From the NCBI RefSeq assembly GCF_006569205.1, contig NZ_VIGD01000001.1, positions 328,575 through 392,574 on the forward strand: a DNA stretch of 64,000 bases, written 5' to 3'. The stretch is from Ureibacillus terrenus. GTDB taxonomy: Bacteria > Bacillota > Bacilli > Bacillales_A > Planococcaceae. A program made the translations under genes and the position numbers. The notes beneath the pieces are model-generated. The model was not told the DNA's origin. It saw only the letters and a list, made by a program, of their open reading frames with translations, and ran no database searches. Each line of letters opens with the position of its first letter. The stretch's first letter is position 1. Positions 51,266 to 60,717 of the stretch are shown here, piece after piece.

Positions 51266-52387
51266 TTATTTTTCTAGAACGACATCATAGCTTGCGGAAT
51301 TGCCATTATCAAAAGTAACAGTAACCTTGATTGTGATTGAATCTCCCTGTCCAGAAAGGAAATCTCCTAAAGTAGTATTGCCATTATTACCCAATTGTTT
51401 GATGAACTCTCCAAATTTTTCACTCAATTCAGTTAAAAGATCAGTATCCGCTGCATCAACTACATATGATTGGCCATTAGCTTCAAAAGTAATAGAATTT
51501 GTCAAATCGTAAAGATGCAACAAATCTTCCGCATCATTATAATCCATTATCAATTTGCCTAATTGTTTGCTCAAGTCATCCCCTAAGGAATTTAAAGACT
51601 TATTCAAATTTATAGAAGAAGCTTTGATAGTTAATTTGTTACCTACTAATCCTTCCGAATTACCGACAACAGATGCTACTTTTGCGAATGCCGGATCTTT
51701 AGTGAGATTTTCGATTTCTTCTTTAAGCTCTGCGGCATAATTTCTATTTTCATATGCGTTTTCCGCGCGTACAACAAAAGTTGCCAATTGGCCGCGAGTC
51801 ACAGGAGCGCCTGGAGAGTACGTAGTTTTTGTTGTTCCTGTAGTCACACCATATTTGTAAAGCATTGTAATATATTTCTTAAATTCAGAGCTAGAAATGT
51901 CTTTAAAAGGATGATCATAAGCTTCCGAAGTTAATTTATACGCTCTGGCGATAATTTTGGACATCTGTCCCCGGGAAAGTGTAATTTCCGGGCCAAATGT
52001 ACCATCCGGATAACCGTTGATAATTCCCGCATTGGCAAGAGCCGCGATTTCACTGTAATAAGGATGTGTTTTTGGCACATCTTTAAAGCCAGGATTAGTT
52101 ACATTTTTTGTATCTAATATTCCCTTTGATTCCAAAGCTTGGGCAATGATTTTCGCTGCATGCGCGCGTTTAATTGGTTGATAAGGTTTGAAAGTTCCAT
52201 CAGGATAACCTTTGATGATGCCGCGATCTGCAAGATCCATTACATTTTCATAGTGGACATCGGTTTTAGGCAAATCTTTGAAGTTTACTGTTGCTGCTGC
52301 CGCATTTGTTGGTGCAATAGCGACTACTGCGGCTGTAGTCAATGTAGTAGCAAGGGCGAGATTGTACAGCTTCTTGTTTTTACGCAT
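51266..52387 (-). CDS. SLH-domain surface protein
   Basis: 373 residues with signal peptide (MRKNKKLYNLALATTLTTAA, cleavage probably in NAAAATV). Three S-layer homology domains: residues about 35-90 (FKDLPKTDVHYENVMDLADRG, GYPDGTFKP), about 100-155 (FKDVPKTHPYYSEI, GYPDGTFGP) and about 165-215 (HPFKDISSSEFKKYI, TTKTTYSPGAPVTRGQLATF). They bind pyruvylated secondary cell-wall polymer. The C-terminal about 150 residues are unrecognised and mostly helical then strand-like. It is too short to be a full S-layer array protein. ATG 52387 with GGGAGG. Confidence 0.92.
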   Translation of the reverse strand: MRKNKKLYNLALATTLTTAAVVAIAPTNAAAATVNFKDLPKTDVHYENVMDLADRGIIKGYPDGTFKPYQPIKRAHAAKIIAQALESKGILDTKNVTNPGFKDVPKTHPYYSEIAALANAGIINGYPDGTFGPEITLSRGQMSKIIARAYKLTSEAYDHPFKDISSSEFKKYITMLYKYGVTTGTTKTTYSPGAPVTRGQLATFVVRAENAYENRNYAAELKEEIENLTKDPAFAKVASVVGNSEGLVGNKLTIKASSINLNKSLNSLGDDLSKQLGKLIMDYNDAEDLLHLYDLTNSITFEANGQSYVVDAADTDLLTELSEKFGEFIKQLGNNGNTTLGDFLSGQGDSITIKVTVTFDNGNSASYDVVLEK

Positions 52388-52567
52388 CCACTTTTTCCTC
52401 CCATTTACATTTTTTTCAAATTAATAAAATATATATTATTATATCATATTTCTAGTGTAATGATAGTGGTTTTTCTAATATTACTTAAAAATATTTTTAG
52501 GTTTGATAGAAATCTTTCATAGCTTCAACATTGATGCAAAAAAATTGGCATCTAATTAAAAATTTTA

Positions 52568-52595
52568 CCCTCTTTTGGAGTTGTCCAAAAGAGGG
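52568..52595 (-). terminator. Terminator after rny
   Basis: CCCTCTTTTGGA (52568-52579) pairs with TCCAAAAGAGGG (52584-52595); the leftward strand continues TAAAATTTTTAA. Confidence 0.85.
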
Positions 52596-52602
52596 TTTTC
52601 CT

Positions 52603-54156
52603 TTATTTTGCGTATTCAACTGCACGGGTTTCGCGAATAACCGTCACTTTAATCTGTCCTGGATAATTGAGTTCTTCCTCGATTTGTTTTCGTATATCCC
52701 GCGCCAATCGATGCGCCTGCAAATCGTCAATTTTTTCCGGTTGGACGATAATCCGGATTTCACGTCCTGCCTGAATGGCGTAGGATTTTTCAACGCCTTC
52801 ATAGGATTCGGAAATTTCCTCAAGTTTTTCCAATCGCCGGATATAGTTTTCGAGCGTTTCGCTTCGTGCGCCAGGGCGGGCGGCAGAAAGCGCATCCGCA
52901 GCTGCAACAATCACCGCAATGACGCTCTCCGGCTCCACATCGCCATGATGGGAAGCGATACTGTTGATTACAACAGGATGTTCATTGTATTTCGTTGCAA
53001 GTTCAACACCGATTTCCACGTGGCTTCCTTCCACTTCATGGTCAATGGCTTTTCCGATGTCATGGAGAAGTCCTGCCCGTTTGGCAAGGGCTACGTCCTC
53101 GCCCAATTCGGCGGCCATAAGCCCCGCTAAATGGGCAACCTCAATGGAATGCTTCAATACGTTTTGGCCGTAGCTTGTCCGATATTTCATGCGGCCCAAG
53201 ATTTTGATCAAATCCGGATGCAAGTTATGCACACCGACTTCGAATGTTGTAAGCTCCCCCGTTTCGCGGATGTGTTCATCCATTTCACGGCGGGATTTTT
53301 CAACCATTTCTTCAATTCGCGCCGGATGGATCCGTCCATCCTGCACCAATTTTTCCAATGCAAGGCGGGCCGTTTCCCGGCGAATCGGGTCAAAGCCGGA
53401 TAAAATAACCGCTTCTGGCGTATCGTCAATGATCAAATCGATACCAGTAAGCGTTTCCAAGGTACGGATATTTCGTCCTTCCCGGCCAATAATCCGGCCC
53501 TTCATTTCGTCATTCGGCAAGTTTACCACCGTCACGGTCGTTTCTGCTACATGGTCAGCGGCATATCTTTGCATCGCCAAGGATAAAATTTCCTTCGCCT
53601 TTTTCTCAGATTCTTCTTTCGCACGGGTTTCGGCTTCTTTGATCATCATCGCGATTTCCGTTGAAAGTTCTTGCTCAACCTGTTTTAGAATAATGTCCTT
53701 CGCTTCTTCTTTCGTCAAAGAAGCGATGCGTTCCAACTCTGCCTCCTGCTTTTTTACGAGCTCTTCCACTTTACTTTCCATTTCTTCAACATGCTGTTGT
53801 CTTTCGGCCAGAGCCTCTTCTTTTTTCTCGAGGCTTGCTTCCTTCTTATTCAGAGCATCATCCTTGCGTTCAAGATTTTCTTCTTTTTGCAATAATCGGT
53901 TCTCTTGTTTTTGAAGTTCAGCGCGTCGTTCACGGATTTCTTTCTCAGCCTCAGTCCGAAGTTTGTGAGTTTCATCTTTCGCTTCCAATAGTGCTTCCTT
54001 TTTAAGCGCTTCCGCTTCTCGCTTCGCTTCATCTATGATCAGCTCGGCTGAGTGTTTTGCACTATTTACTTTCGATTCATTCACTTTTTTCATATAGAAA
54101 TAGATAACAGCGGCACCGACGATGAGCCCAAGCAAAGCGGAGATCACGTATTCCAT
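52603..54156 (-). CDS. rny: Ribonuclease Y
   Basis: 517 residues. Membrane-anchored endoribonuclease that starts bulk mRNA decay. One N-terminal helix ([20 protein letters not shown]), a long coiled coil (about 25-200, Glu/Lys-rich), KH domain with [17 protein letters not shown] (about 215-231) and an HD domain with [15 protein letters not shown] and [13 protein letters not shown] (about 335-375). The start ATG 54156 ([10 protein letters not shown]) has GGAGGTG upstream; the longer frame to 54204 is rejected. Works with RicA (this window) in the Y-complex. Confidence 0.97.
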   Translation of the reverse strand: MEYVISALLGLIVGAAVIYFYMKKVNESKVNSAKHSAELIIDEAKREAEALKKEALLEAKDETHKLRTEAEKEIRERRAELQKQENRLLQKEENLERKDDALNKKEASLEKKEEALAERQQHVEEMESKVEELVKKQEAELERIASLTKEEAKDIILKQVEQELSTEIAMMIKEAETRAKEESEKKAKEILSLAMQRYAADHVAETTVTVVNLPNDEMKGRIIGREGRNIRTLETLTGIDLIIDDTPEAVILSGFDPIRRETARLALEKLVQDGRIHPARIEEMVEKSRREMDEHIRETGELTTFEVGVHNLHPDLIKILGRMKYRTSYGQNVLKHSIEVAHLAGLMAAELGEDVALAKRAGLLHDIGKAIDHEVEGSHVEIGVELATKYNEHPVVINSIASHHGDVEPESVIAVIVAAADALSAARPGARSETLENYIRRLEKLEEISESYEGVEKSYAIQAGREIRIIVQPEKIDDLQAHRLARDIRKQIEEELNYPGQIKVTVIRETRAVEYAK

Positions 54157-54269
54157 GCGAACACCTCCTCTTGCTATAATCACATGCAATTTCAGTCGGC
54201 TCATATATTGATAACTATTCTCAACATATTGCCTATTTCATTGTATTATTAAAAAAATTATACAGTCTA

Positions 54270-54298
54270 ATTGTATAGTTCGAATTTGGCTCTGTCAA
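54270..54298 (-). promoter_or_regulatory. Sigma-A promoter of rny
   Basis: Leftward strand: TTGACA (54298-54293), 17 nt, TACAAT (54275-54270). A second TATAAT-like sequence lies 15 nt downstream. Confidence 0.85.
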
Positions 54299-54537
54299 GG
54301 ATTGCCACTGCCGGCAGCAGTTCATTTAGTCTCATCCAAACCTTGCCCAGAATAATAAATTTCATTGATTTTTGCTGTTTTTCTAGGATAGATTTTTGAA
54401 AGCATAATGGGGTAGTCGATTTATAACATGAATGTTTCTTTTTATATCTTTTCCATTTTTTGATGAACTTTATACATCATGAAAACAGTCCAAGCCGGCA
54501 TTCCGGTTATTCGGAAACTTTTTCTCTTTATAAGCGA

Positions 54538-54573
54538 AAAAAGCGAATCAGAAGCTGATCTGATTCGCTTTTT
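54538..54573 (-). terminator. Terminator after recA
   Basis: AAAAAGCGAATCAG (54538-54551) pairs with CTGATTCGCTTTTT (54560-54573); 14-bp stem, 8-nt loop, flanked by A and T runs. Confidence 0.9.
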
Positions 54574-54608
54574 GTTTTTTTCTCTCCGATTTTTTTGAGT
54601 TTTGAGTT

Positions 54609-55670
54609 TTATTCTTCTTCAAATAAAGGCAATTCTTCCGCGATTTCATCGTCTTCATCGTGGGCCGCAATCATATAGGAATTGGATGCCATACCGAAGG
54701 ATTCGCGAATTTTTTTGGCGATTTCATCGCGGATTTCCGGATTTGCCTTCAAGAATTGTTTGGCATTTTCCCGGCCCTGGCCAATCCGTTCATCATTGTA
54801 GGAATACCAGGAACCGCTCTTCTGGATAATGTCCAGGTCTACTCCGATATCCACGATTTCCCCTTCTTTGGAAATTCCTTCCCCGAACATGATATCCACT
54901 TCGGCTGTCCGGAACGGAGGCGCCACTTTGTTTTTTACGACTTTAATTTTTGTTTTATTTCCCACCATTTCGTTGCCTTGCTTGATTGTCTCCGCACGGC
55001 GGACTTCCAGACGGATGGAGGCGTAGAATTTTAATGCGCGTCCGCCAGGTGTCGTTTCCGGATTGCCAAACATGACGCCGATTTTATCGCGGACCTGGTT
55101 GATGAAAATGCAAATCGTATTGGATTTATTGATGACGCCGGATAATTTCCGGAGCGCCTGGGACATGAGGCGGGCTTGCAATCCCATGTGGGAATCGCCC
55201 ATTTCCCCTTCGATTTCCGCTTTAGGAACCAGCGCGGCAACAGAGTCGATGACAATAATATCGATTGCACCGCTCCGTACCAATGCTTCAGCAATTTCCA
55301 ACGCCTGTTCCCCTGTATCGGGCTGGGAAAGGATCAATTCATCAATATTGACCCCTAATTTTTGGGCATAAATCGGATCCAGAGCGTGCTCCGCATCGAT
55401 AAATGCCGCTTGTCCGCCTTGCGCCTGCACTTCCGCAATGGCATGCAATGCCACTGTTGTTTTACCGGATGATTCCGGACCATAAATTTCGATGATACGT
55501 CCTCTAGGGTATCCTCCAACTCCGAGCGCGGCGTCAAGAGCCAACGAACCGCTTGGAACTGTTGAAATTTGCAGATTTGTTTTTTCCCCAAGTTTCATGA
55601 CGGAGCCTTTGCCGAATTGCTTTTCGATTTGTTTTAATGCCATTTCCAAGGCAGCTTTACGGTCACTCAA
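54609..55670 (-). CDS. recA: Recombinase RecA
   Basis: 353 residues. Walker [15 protein letters not shown] (about 64-77), Walker [14 protein letters not shown] (about 140), the L1/L2 regions including [14 protein letters not shown] and [17 protein letters not shown], and an acidic C-terminal tail. Mediates strand exchange and LexA self-cleavage. Preceded by an SOS box and a sigma-A promoter, so it is DNA-damage induced. Confidence 0.98.
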   Translation of the reverse strand: MSDRKAALEMALKQIEKQFGKGSVMKLGEKTNLQISTVPSGSLALDAALGVGGYPRGRIIEIYGPESSGKTTVALHAIAEVQAQGGQAAFIDAEHALDPIYAQKLGVNIDELILSQPDTGEQALEIAEALVRSGAIDIIVIDSVAALVPKAEIEGEMGDSHMGLQARLMSQALRKLSGVINKSNTICIFINQVRDKIGVMFGNPETTPGGRALKFYASIRLEVRRAETIKQGNEMVGNKTKIKVVKNKVAPPFRTAEVDIMFGEGISKEGEIVDIGVDLDIIQKSGSWYSYNDERIGQGRENAKQFLKANPEIRDEIAKKIRESFGMASNSYMIAAHDEDDEIAEELPLFEEE

Positions 55671-55713
55671 AATAGTTCCTCCTTAAATCACGAATCTGAA
55701 TTGTTCTGTTTCT

Positions 55714-55742
55714 ACTATACTTCTTTTTTCGGAAATAATCAA
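55714..55742 (-). promoter_or_regulatory. Sigma-A promoter of recA
   Basis: Leftward strand: TTGATT (55742-55737), 17 nt, TATAGT (55719-55714). Confidence 0.75.
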
Positions 55743-55750
55743 TAAAAAAC

Positions 55751-55764
55751 CGAACGTATTTTCG
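55751..55764. promoter_or_regulatory. LexA (SOS) box of recA
   Basis: Leftward strand CGAAAATACGTTCG matches CGAACNNNNGTTCG with one mismatch, 8 nt upstream of the -35 element. Confidence 0.75.
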
Positions 55765-55771
55765 CAAAAAT

Positions 55772-55803
55772 AAAATTTGAGCCGTTTTTCCGGCTCAAAT
55801 TTT
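55772..55803 (-). terminator. Terminator after cinA
   Basis: AAAATTTGAGCCG (55772-55784) pairs with CGGCTCAAATTTT (55791-55803), then ATTTTTG on the leftward strand. Confidence 0.88.
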
Positions 55804-55808
55804 AAATT

Positions 55809-57062
55809 TCACACTTTACTATACCCTTTTTCTTCAAGCAATCGAATCAAATAGCTCAACGTATACTTGACGGTCCGTATACGGTTGGTATTTCGAAGTC
55901 CGGATAATTGAAGCTTTTTCGTCGCGACATCATCGCCGATTGCAATCCCGATCCAAACCGTTCCTGCCGGTTCACCATCATGCGGCTCCGGCCCCGCAGC
56001 TCCTGTCAAACCTACTCCGATATCCGTGCCAAACTTTTCACGGACTTTTTTCGCCATGCCGGCAGCACATTCGCTGCTGACAACGCCATAACGGTCAAGC
56101 AGTTCTTTTGGAATGCCCAGCTGCTTCATTTTCGCCTCTTTTGTATATGTGACCATTCCTCCGACGAGTGCGCCGCTCACCCCGGGTATCTCCGCAAGCT
56201 CCGATTGAAACAGGCCGGCCGTTAAACTTTCGGCGGCCGAAATCGTCAACTTATGGTGCAACAACATGTTGACCGCTTTGGATGCAAGGGTGTCATCATC
56301 CACTCCATAGTTGTATTTACCGACGATATCCAAAATTTCTTTTTTCTTTTCATTGATTAAGTTCCAGGCATGTTCTTTGGAATCCGCTTTGGCCGTAATG
56401 CGCAAGAGCACTTCGCCGTCAGAGGCAAGGGGAGCGATGGTCGGATTGATTTGCGCATCTAAAATATGTTGGATTCTCGTCTCGAGCTCCGCTTCCCCAA
56501 TGCCATAGAAACGGAGAACATGGGACAGGATCACTCCGCCCTTGCTGATGAGGGAAGCGAGCTTTGGTTTCGCTTCGAATTGGAACATCGGCTCCAGTTC
56601 TTTTGGCGGCCCGGGCAATAAAATATACGTCCTGCCCCCTTTCTGGAGCATCATGCCCGGCGCAAGGCCGTGATGATTCGGCAGCACTTCGCTTCCTTGT
56701 AAAATCAAAGCCTGTTTTCTGCTGTTTTCCGTAATGGTTCTGCCCTGGTTTTTGTAAAACTGCTCAATCACTTCCAATGCATTTTCATCAAATACAAGGG
56801 GTACGTTTAAATGTTCCGCAAGAGTTTCCTTCGTTAAATCGTCCTTTGTGGGCCCCAATCCGCCGGAAAATATTATCAGATCTGCACGGGATTCGGCGAT
56901 TTCAATCGCTTTTTTGAGCCTTCCCCCATTATCACCTATAACCGAATGATAATATACGTTAACGCCTATTTCCGATAATTGGGAGGAAATGAATTGGGCA
57001 TTCGTATTGGCGATCTGGCCTAAAAGCAATTCGGACCCGACGGCAATAATTTCGGCATTCAT
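55809..57062 (-). CDS. cinA: CinA, competence/damage-inducible protein
   Basis: 417 residues. N-terminal molybdopterin-binding-like COG1058 domain (EIIAVGSELLLGQIANTNAQ, FSGGLGPTKDDLTKETLAE) and a C-terminal nicotinamide-nucleotide amidase-like domain (SAAESLTAGLFQSELAEIPG, GLTGAAGPEPHDGEPAGTVWIG). In B. subtilis it forms cinA-recA and is ComK-induced; here a terminator separates it from recA. ATG 57062 with GAGGCGAGACG is used, 14 nt after pgsA. Confidence 0.95.
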   Translation of the reverse strand: MNAEIIAVGSELLLGQIANTNAQFISSQLSEIGVNVYYHSVIGDNGGRLKKAIEIAESRADLIIFSGGLGPTKDDLTKETLAEHLNVPLVFDENALEVIEQFYKNQGRTITENSRKQALILQGSEVLPNHHGLAPGMMLQKGGRTYILLPGPPKELEPMFQFEAKPKLASLISKGGVILSHVLRFYGIGEAELETRIQHILDAQINPTIAPLASDGEVLLRITAKADSKEHAWNLINEKKKEILDIVGKYNYGVDDDTLASKAVNMLLHHKLTISAAESLTAGLFQSELAEIPGVSGALVGGMVTYTKEAKMKQLGIPKELLDRYGVVSSECAAGMAKKVREKFGTDIGVGLTGAAGPEPHDGEPAGTVWIGIAIGDDVATKKLQLSGLRNTNRIRTVKYTLSYLIRLLEEKGYSKV

Positions 57063-57075
57063 CGTCTCGCCTCGC

Positions 57076-57657
57076 TTATTTGGAATTGACAAACACGTGC
57101 CGGTTTAAATAGAAATAATCCCAGCCTGACCAAATCGTAAAGAACAAGGCCACATAAAGCATAATGATATCAAAGGGTATGCCAAACAATACAAAAATAG
57201 TATTGTGCAAAAGCAATGCCACAATGGCAACGATTTGCGTCCACGTTTTGAGTTTTCCCAATTTGCTGGCTGCGACAATCTTTCCTTCCCCGGCCAAAAT
57301 GGACCGCAAACCGGTAACCGCAAATTCGCGGCTTAAAATGATAATGATGACCCAAGCCGGAACATGTTCATTGATTTCAATCAATAGAAGGAAGGCGGAA
57401 GTAACCAGCAATTTATCTGCAAGGGGATCCAAAAATTTCCCCAAATTGGTTACCAGATTATATTTCCGGGCGAAATGCCCGTCAATCCAGTCAGTGCAGG
57501 ATGCAAGAATGAAAATAAGGGCACCGACAAAATGATGGACAGGCATTTCCGCCCCGAACAATTTCATATTTCCCCAATTAAAATCAAACATCATCACAAT
57601 GACAAAAACGGGAATTAATAAAATGCGGGAAACCGTTATTTTATTTGGTAAATTCAT
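57076..57657 (-). CDS. pgsA: CDP-diacylglycerol-glycerol-3-phosphate 3-phosphatidyltransferase
   Basis: 193-residue membrane enzyme of phosphatidylglycerol synthesis. N-terminus NLPNKITVSRILLIPVFV and the CDP-alcohol phosphotransferase signature DWIDGHFARKYN...GKFLDPLADKLL (DG-AR-G-D-D, about 55-83) are complete. Four to five transmembrane helices. ATG 57657 has a moderate AAAGG site. It is placed between rodZ and cinA as in B. subtilis. Confidence 0.96.
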   Translation of the reverse strand: MNLPNKITVSRILLIPVFVIVMMFDFNWGNMKLFGAEMPVHHFVGALIFILASCTDWIDGHFARKYNLVTNLGKFLDPLADKLLVTSAFLLLIEINEHVPAWVIIIILSREFAVTGLRSILAGEGKIVAASKLGKLKTWTQIVAIVALLLHNTIFVLFGIPFDIIMLYVALFFTIWSGWDYFYLNRHVFVNSK

Positions 57658-57686
57658 TGTCCACTACAACCTTTCATGCGCAAGAA

Positions 57687-57714
57687 AATAGTCATCTAAA
57701 ATAAGATGACTATT
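57687..57714 (-). terminator. Hairpin overlapping the rodZ stop codon
   Basis: AATAGTCATCT (57687-57697) pairs with AGATGACTATT (57704-57714), 11-bp stem with 6-nt loop; leftward strand then TTCTTGC. Terminator or processing site between rodZ and pgsA. Confidence 0.55.
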
Positions 57715-58618
57715 GTTCCTGGCTAAATTCGATGACGATATTTTGGGTCGTTTTGTCAAGAACATATTTGATTTCTTCGCCATTTACAAACACTTTTGCA
57801 TTGTTGGACGCACCCAGGCGAATACGGGCATAACCATTTGCTGTGGAGTCATGTTCCACTACTTCACCCTGTGAATATACCCGGGCTTCCACTTGTTCAT
57901 TTTGATTTTTGTCCCGGATGCTTACCCAAGTATTGCCTGATACTTCCACACGGATTTGCATCTTGTCCGTACCGGAGAGTTTATATATTGTTGTAATGCC
58001 GTCCGGTTGAACTTCACCTGCAGAAATTGTTTGTTTCTCTTCTTCTTTTTGTTCCTCTTGTTCTTCATCTTTATTTTCCTCATCATTGGCAGCCGGTGAT
58101 TCATCGGCATTCTCTTTTTTGTTTGCTTTTTCGCCTTCCTTCGTTGAAGGCGTTTGAACTTCCGTTTTTTCGTACTCCAATGAATCGTTATTGCCCGTCA
58201 CCTGTTCATCCGGAGCAGAAGGTCTTTGGGAGAAGAAGAACCATAATACTGCGATGATGATTACAATGAATAAAGCAACGACATATTTCGGCAAAGCTTC
58301 CATCAGCTTGCTTGCAGAAGTAGTTTTTAATTTTTTGCGGGCAGGACTCTGGGAGAAAGATTGGGCCACTTCCTCCGTTTGATGACTTGGTATCTCGTTT
58401 TTATATTGTTCAAAAATTTCATCCGGATCTAATCCTACTGCTTCCGCATACTGCTTAATAAACGCGCGGACATAAAATGTGCCTGGCATAATGGAATAAT
58501 TGCCTTCTTCAATAGCAATCAAGTACCGCTTTTGAATTTTCGTAATTTCCTGCAAGTCATCTAAACTATACCCTTTAGACAATCTCGCTTCTTTTAGGCG
58601 AGTACCGAGCTCTGTCAA
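57710..58618 (-). CDS. rodZ: RodZ (YmfM), cell-shape and cytoskeleton anchor protein
   Basis: 302 residues. N-terminal helix-turn-helix (LGTRLKEARLSKGYSLDDLQ, IQKRYLIAIEEGNY) that binds MreB, one transmembrane helix (about 107-128), an acidic linker with poly-Glu/Lys (about 150-200) and a C-terminal DUF4115 beta domain (VEVSGNTWVSIRDKNQNEQ). The start is TTG 58618 (LTELGTRLKEAR), 6 nt after TAGGTG and matching the usual MTELG start. Confidence 0.92.
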   Translation of the reverse strand: MTELGTRLKEARLSKGYSLDDLQEITKIQKRYLIAIEEGNYSIMPGTFYVRAFIKQYAEAVGLDPDEIFEQYKNEIPSHQTEEVAQSFSQSPARKKLKTTSASKLMEALPKYVVALFIVIIIAVLWFFFSQRPSAPDEQVTGNNDSLEYEKTEVQTPSTKEGEKANKKENADESPAANDEENKDEEQEEQKEEEKQTISAGEVQPDGITTIYKLSGTDKMQIRVEVSGNTWVSIRDKNQNEQVEARVYSQGEVVEHDSTANGYARIRLGASNNAKVFVNGEEIKYVLDKTTQNIVIEFSQEQ

Positions 58619-58666
58619 CCATAACACCTACTTTATTTATATTTTATTAATCATTTTAAAAAATTT

Positions 58667-59449
58667 TTATAAAGAGAAAAAATCATCATTATTCAAAAAG
58701 GCATCATTTCTTTCTAGGGCATCATAAACAATTTCCTCATCCGGGTGATGGCGCAATTCGATAATGTAATCAAAGTCGTCGATGGTATATTCGGAATGCT
58801 TGACAAAAATGTCGGGATGTTCAACCACTTTCACACAGGGCATTTTCATGACTTCACGGACAAGCTGCAAATGTTGTTCGTCAGTTGTCCTTCTCGTAAC
58901 AACTCCATCCAGGATAAATATATTATTTGTATTAAATTCATCTCCTATGAGTTGCTTTCGAATCGTTTGTTTAATCATGGTGGATGATAAAAAAATCCAT
59001 TTTTTATTTGCACAAACGCTTGCGGCTACGACGGATTCGGTTTTCCCCACCCGGGGCATGCCGCGGATTCCGATTAACTTGTGCCCCTCGGTTTTGAATA
59101 ATTCAGCCATAAAATCAACCAAAATTCCAAGTTCATCGCGGACAAAACGAAAGGTGTTCTTTTCATCGGCATCCCTTTCGATATATTGGCCGTGCCGGAC
59201 AGCCAAACGGTCACGCAGTTTGGGCACACGGAATTTTGTTACACGGATATCATCAATCGTTTTGACAACCGATTGAAACCGTTTAATCGATTCGGCATTT
59301 TCCGCTTTTAACAGCAAACCGCGGCGGCCTTCATCCACCCCGTTAATCGTGACGATATTTACTTTGAGCATCCCCAGCAAAGAGGCGATATCACCTAACA
59401 AACCTGGACGATTTACTTGAATCTCGTATTCGAAATACCATTCACTCAT
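58667..59449 (-). CDS. ymfK: YmfK-like protein (DUF3388)
   Basis: 260 residues. The N-terminus has an ACT-like stretch (EIQVNRPGLLGDIASLLGML) and the second half a P-loop-like GIRGMPRVGKTESVVAA (about 125-140), so it may be a nucleotide-binding signalling protein; function unknown. ATG 59449 is used; an upstream TTG (59455) is possible. Gene order with ymfJ and rodZ is as in B. subtilis. Confidence 0.88.
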   Translation of the reverse strand: MSEWYFEYEIQVNRPGLLGDIASLLGMLKVNIVTINGVDEGRRGLLLKAENAESIKRFQSVVKTIDDIRVTKFRVPKLRDRLAVRHGQYIERDADEKNTFRFVRDELGILVDFMAELFKTEGHKLIGIRGMPRVGKTESVVAASVCANKKWIFLSSTMIKQTIRKQLIGDEFNTNNIFILDGVVTRRTTDEQHLQLVREVMKMPCVKVVEHPDIFVKHSEYTIDDFDYIIELRHHPDEEIVYDALERNDAFLNNDDFFSL

Positions 59450-59608
59450 GAACAACCGTCCCCTTGTATAGAAAACGAAATAAATAACCTACATGTTTCA
59501 TCATAGCGGATTTTGTATGTATTGAAAAGTTACAAAGCGACAAAATTATTCCAAATCGGACAAAATCATGCTTTATTTTGCATTCTTTCAGTAAATATCT
59601 TGAATGAA

Positions 59609-59635
59609 GAAAAAGGAGGAAAATCCCCCTTTTTC
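59609..59635 (-). terminator. Terminator after ymfJ
   Basis: GAAAAAGGAGG (59609-59619) pairs with CCCCCTTTTTC (59625-59635), 11 bp with one wobble and a 5-nt loop; Us are inside the stem. Confidence 0.65.
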
Positions 59636-59683
59636 TTCTGATTCCACCTTATATTCAGATTTGCAAGGCAATTCTAAATTTCA

Positions 59684-59944
59684 TCAATTGACGGCTCTTT
59701 TCTCTTGCACCAGTTTCATGATGCAGCTTGCCAATGCATGCTTTTCCTTCTCATTCGCCACGGACCATAAATCGGCGAGAACCCGTTCTTGTTCATTTTT
59801 CGGGTCAACGTTTTTTGCCAGATATTCGCCGATTTGAACCGCTGTTTTTTCAATCGTGTTATTGGACATTCCTAAATTCTTTGCATTTTCCACTTGTTTG
59901 CCAAGGAATGATTTCCATTTTTCCCAGTTTTGTAGTAATTCCAT
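59684..59944 (-). CDS. ymfJ: YmfJ-like protein (DUF3243)
   Basis: 86 residues, helical. Family pattern NWEKWKSFLGKQVENAKNLG, then DPKNEQERVLADLWSVAN. Function unknown; small cytoplasmic protein in the ymf cluster. ATG 59944 has AAAAGGAGGGG upstream. Confidence 0.92.
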   Translation of the reverse strand: MELLQNWEKWKSFLGKQVENAKNLGMSNNTIEKTAVQIGEYLAKNVDPKNEQERVLADLWSVANEKEKHALASCIMKLVQEKRAVN

Positions 59945-59988
59945 ATGTTCCCCTCCTTTTCGGTCTTAGTATGTTCAAGCAGCGTTAA

Positions 59989-60717
59989 TTATATGTACCA
60001 ACCGCCATTTAAACGGATAATTTGTCCTGTAACGTAATCTGCTTGACCACTAATGTAAAAGGAGACGAAATTCGCCACTTCTTCAGGCTCGCCGGGGCGG
60101 TGGAGGGGAATTTCATCATAAATGGCCTGTTTCTCTTGCTCCAGCAAATGTTGGTTCATATCCGTATCAATAAAGCCTGGCGCAATGGCATTCACCAAAA
60201 TGCGTTGGCCGGCCGCTTCTTTTGCATAAGCTTTGACGAACGCATGCTGGGCCCCTTTTACGGTGGCATACACCGTTTCGTATGCAGCACCCGCTTCACC
60301 CCAAATGGACCCGATAAACATAATATAGCTGATCTCATTTTGGCGCAATTTTCTTGATAACAGTGCCACAAGGCGAATCGGATTTTGCACATGCTCTTTC
60401 CATAATTTGTCGATGATGCTGGCCGGTGTATCCTCAAGCAGTCCATAGTATGCCGTTCCACCGGCAAAAATCACCGCCTGTACAGAGAAAATTTGATTCG
60501 CCAGCTTCTCCGCCCCGCCATCAACGGAAAAATCCGCCTGCACCGGAATAAACTCCGATTCGGGATAAGCAACTGACAATTCCGTCAATAACTGGTCGAT
60601 CTTTTTGCGTCCCCTGAAATAATGTAAATAAAGCGACCAGCCATCTTCAGCCAGACGCTTTACGATTGCACTGCCAATTGCACCGGAAGCTCCGATCACC
60701 AATGCAAATTTTTTCAT
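59989..60717 (-). CDS. ymfI: SDR-family reductase YmfI
   Basis: 242 residues. Short-chain dehydrogenase with the NADP-binding GASGAIGSAIVKRLAE (about 9-24), catalytic Ser in MFIGSIWG (about 139), YxxxK in YATVKGAQHAF (about 152) and the substrate loop APGFIDTDMNQ. Resembles 3-oxoacyl-ACP reductases (FabG-like) but lies with the M16 proteases, and its substrate is unknown. It overlaps ymfH by 4 nt. Confidence 0.92.
   Translation of the reverse strand: MKKFALVIGASGAIGSAIVKRLAEDGWSLYLHYFRGRKKIDQLLTELSVAYPESEFIPVQADFSVDGGAEKLANQIFSVQAVIFAGGTAYYGLLEDTPASIIDKLWKEHVQNPIRLVALLSRKLRQNEISYIMFIGSIWGEAGAAYETVYATVKGAQHAFVKAYAKEAAGQRILVNAIAPGFIDTDMNQHLLEQEKQAIYDEIPLHRPGEPEEVANFVSFYISGQADYVTGQIIRLNGGWYI

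Larger units (their letters stand above)
54157..54608. other. Intergenic region between recA and rny
   Basis: About 450 nt, no credible ORF. It holds the rny promoter at 54270-54298 and the recA terminator at 54538-54573. Nothing else stands out. Confidence 0.6.
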
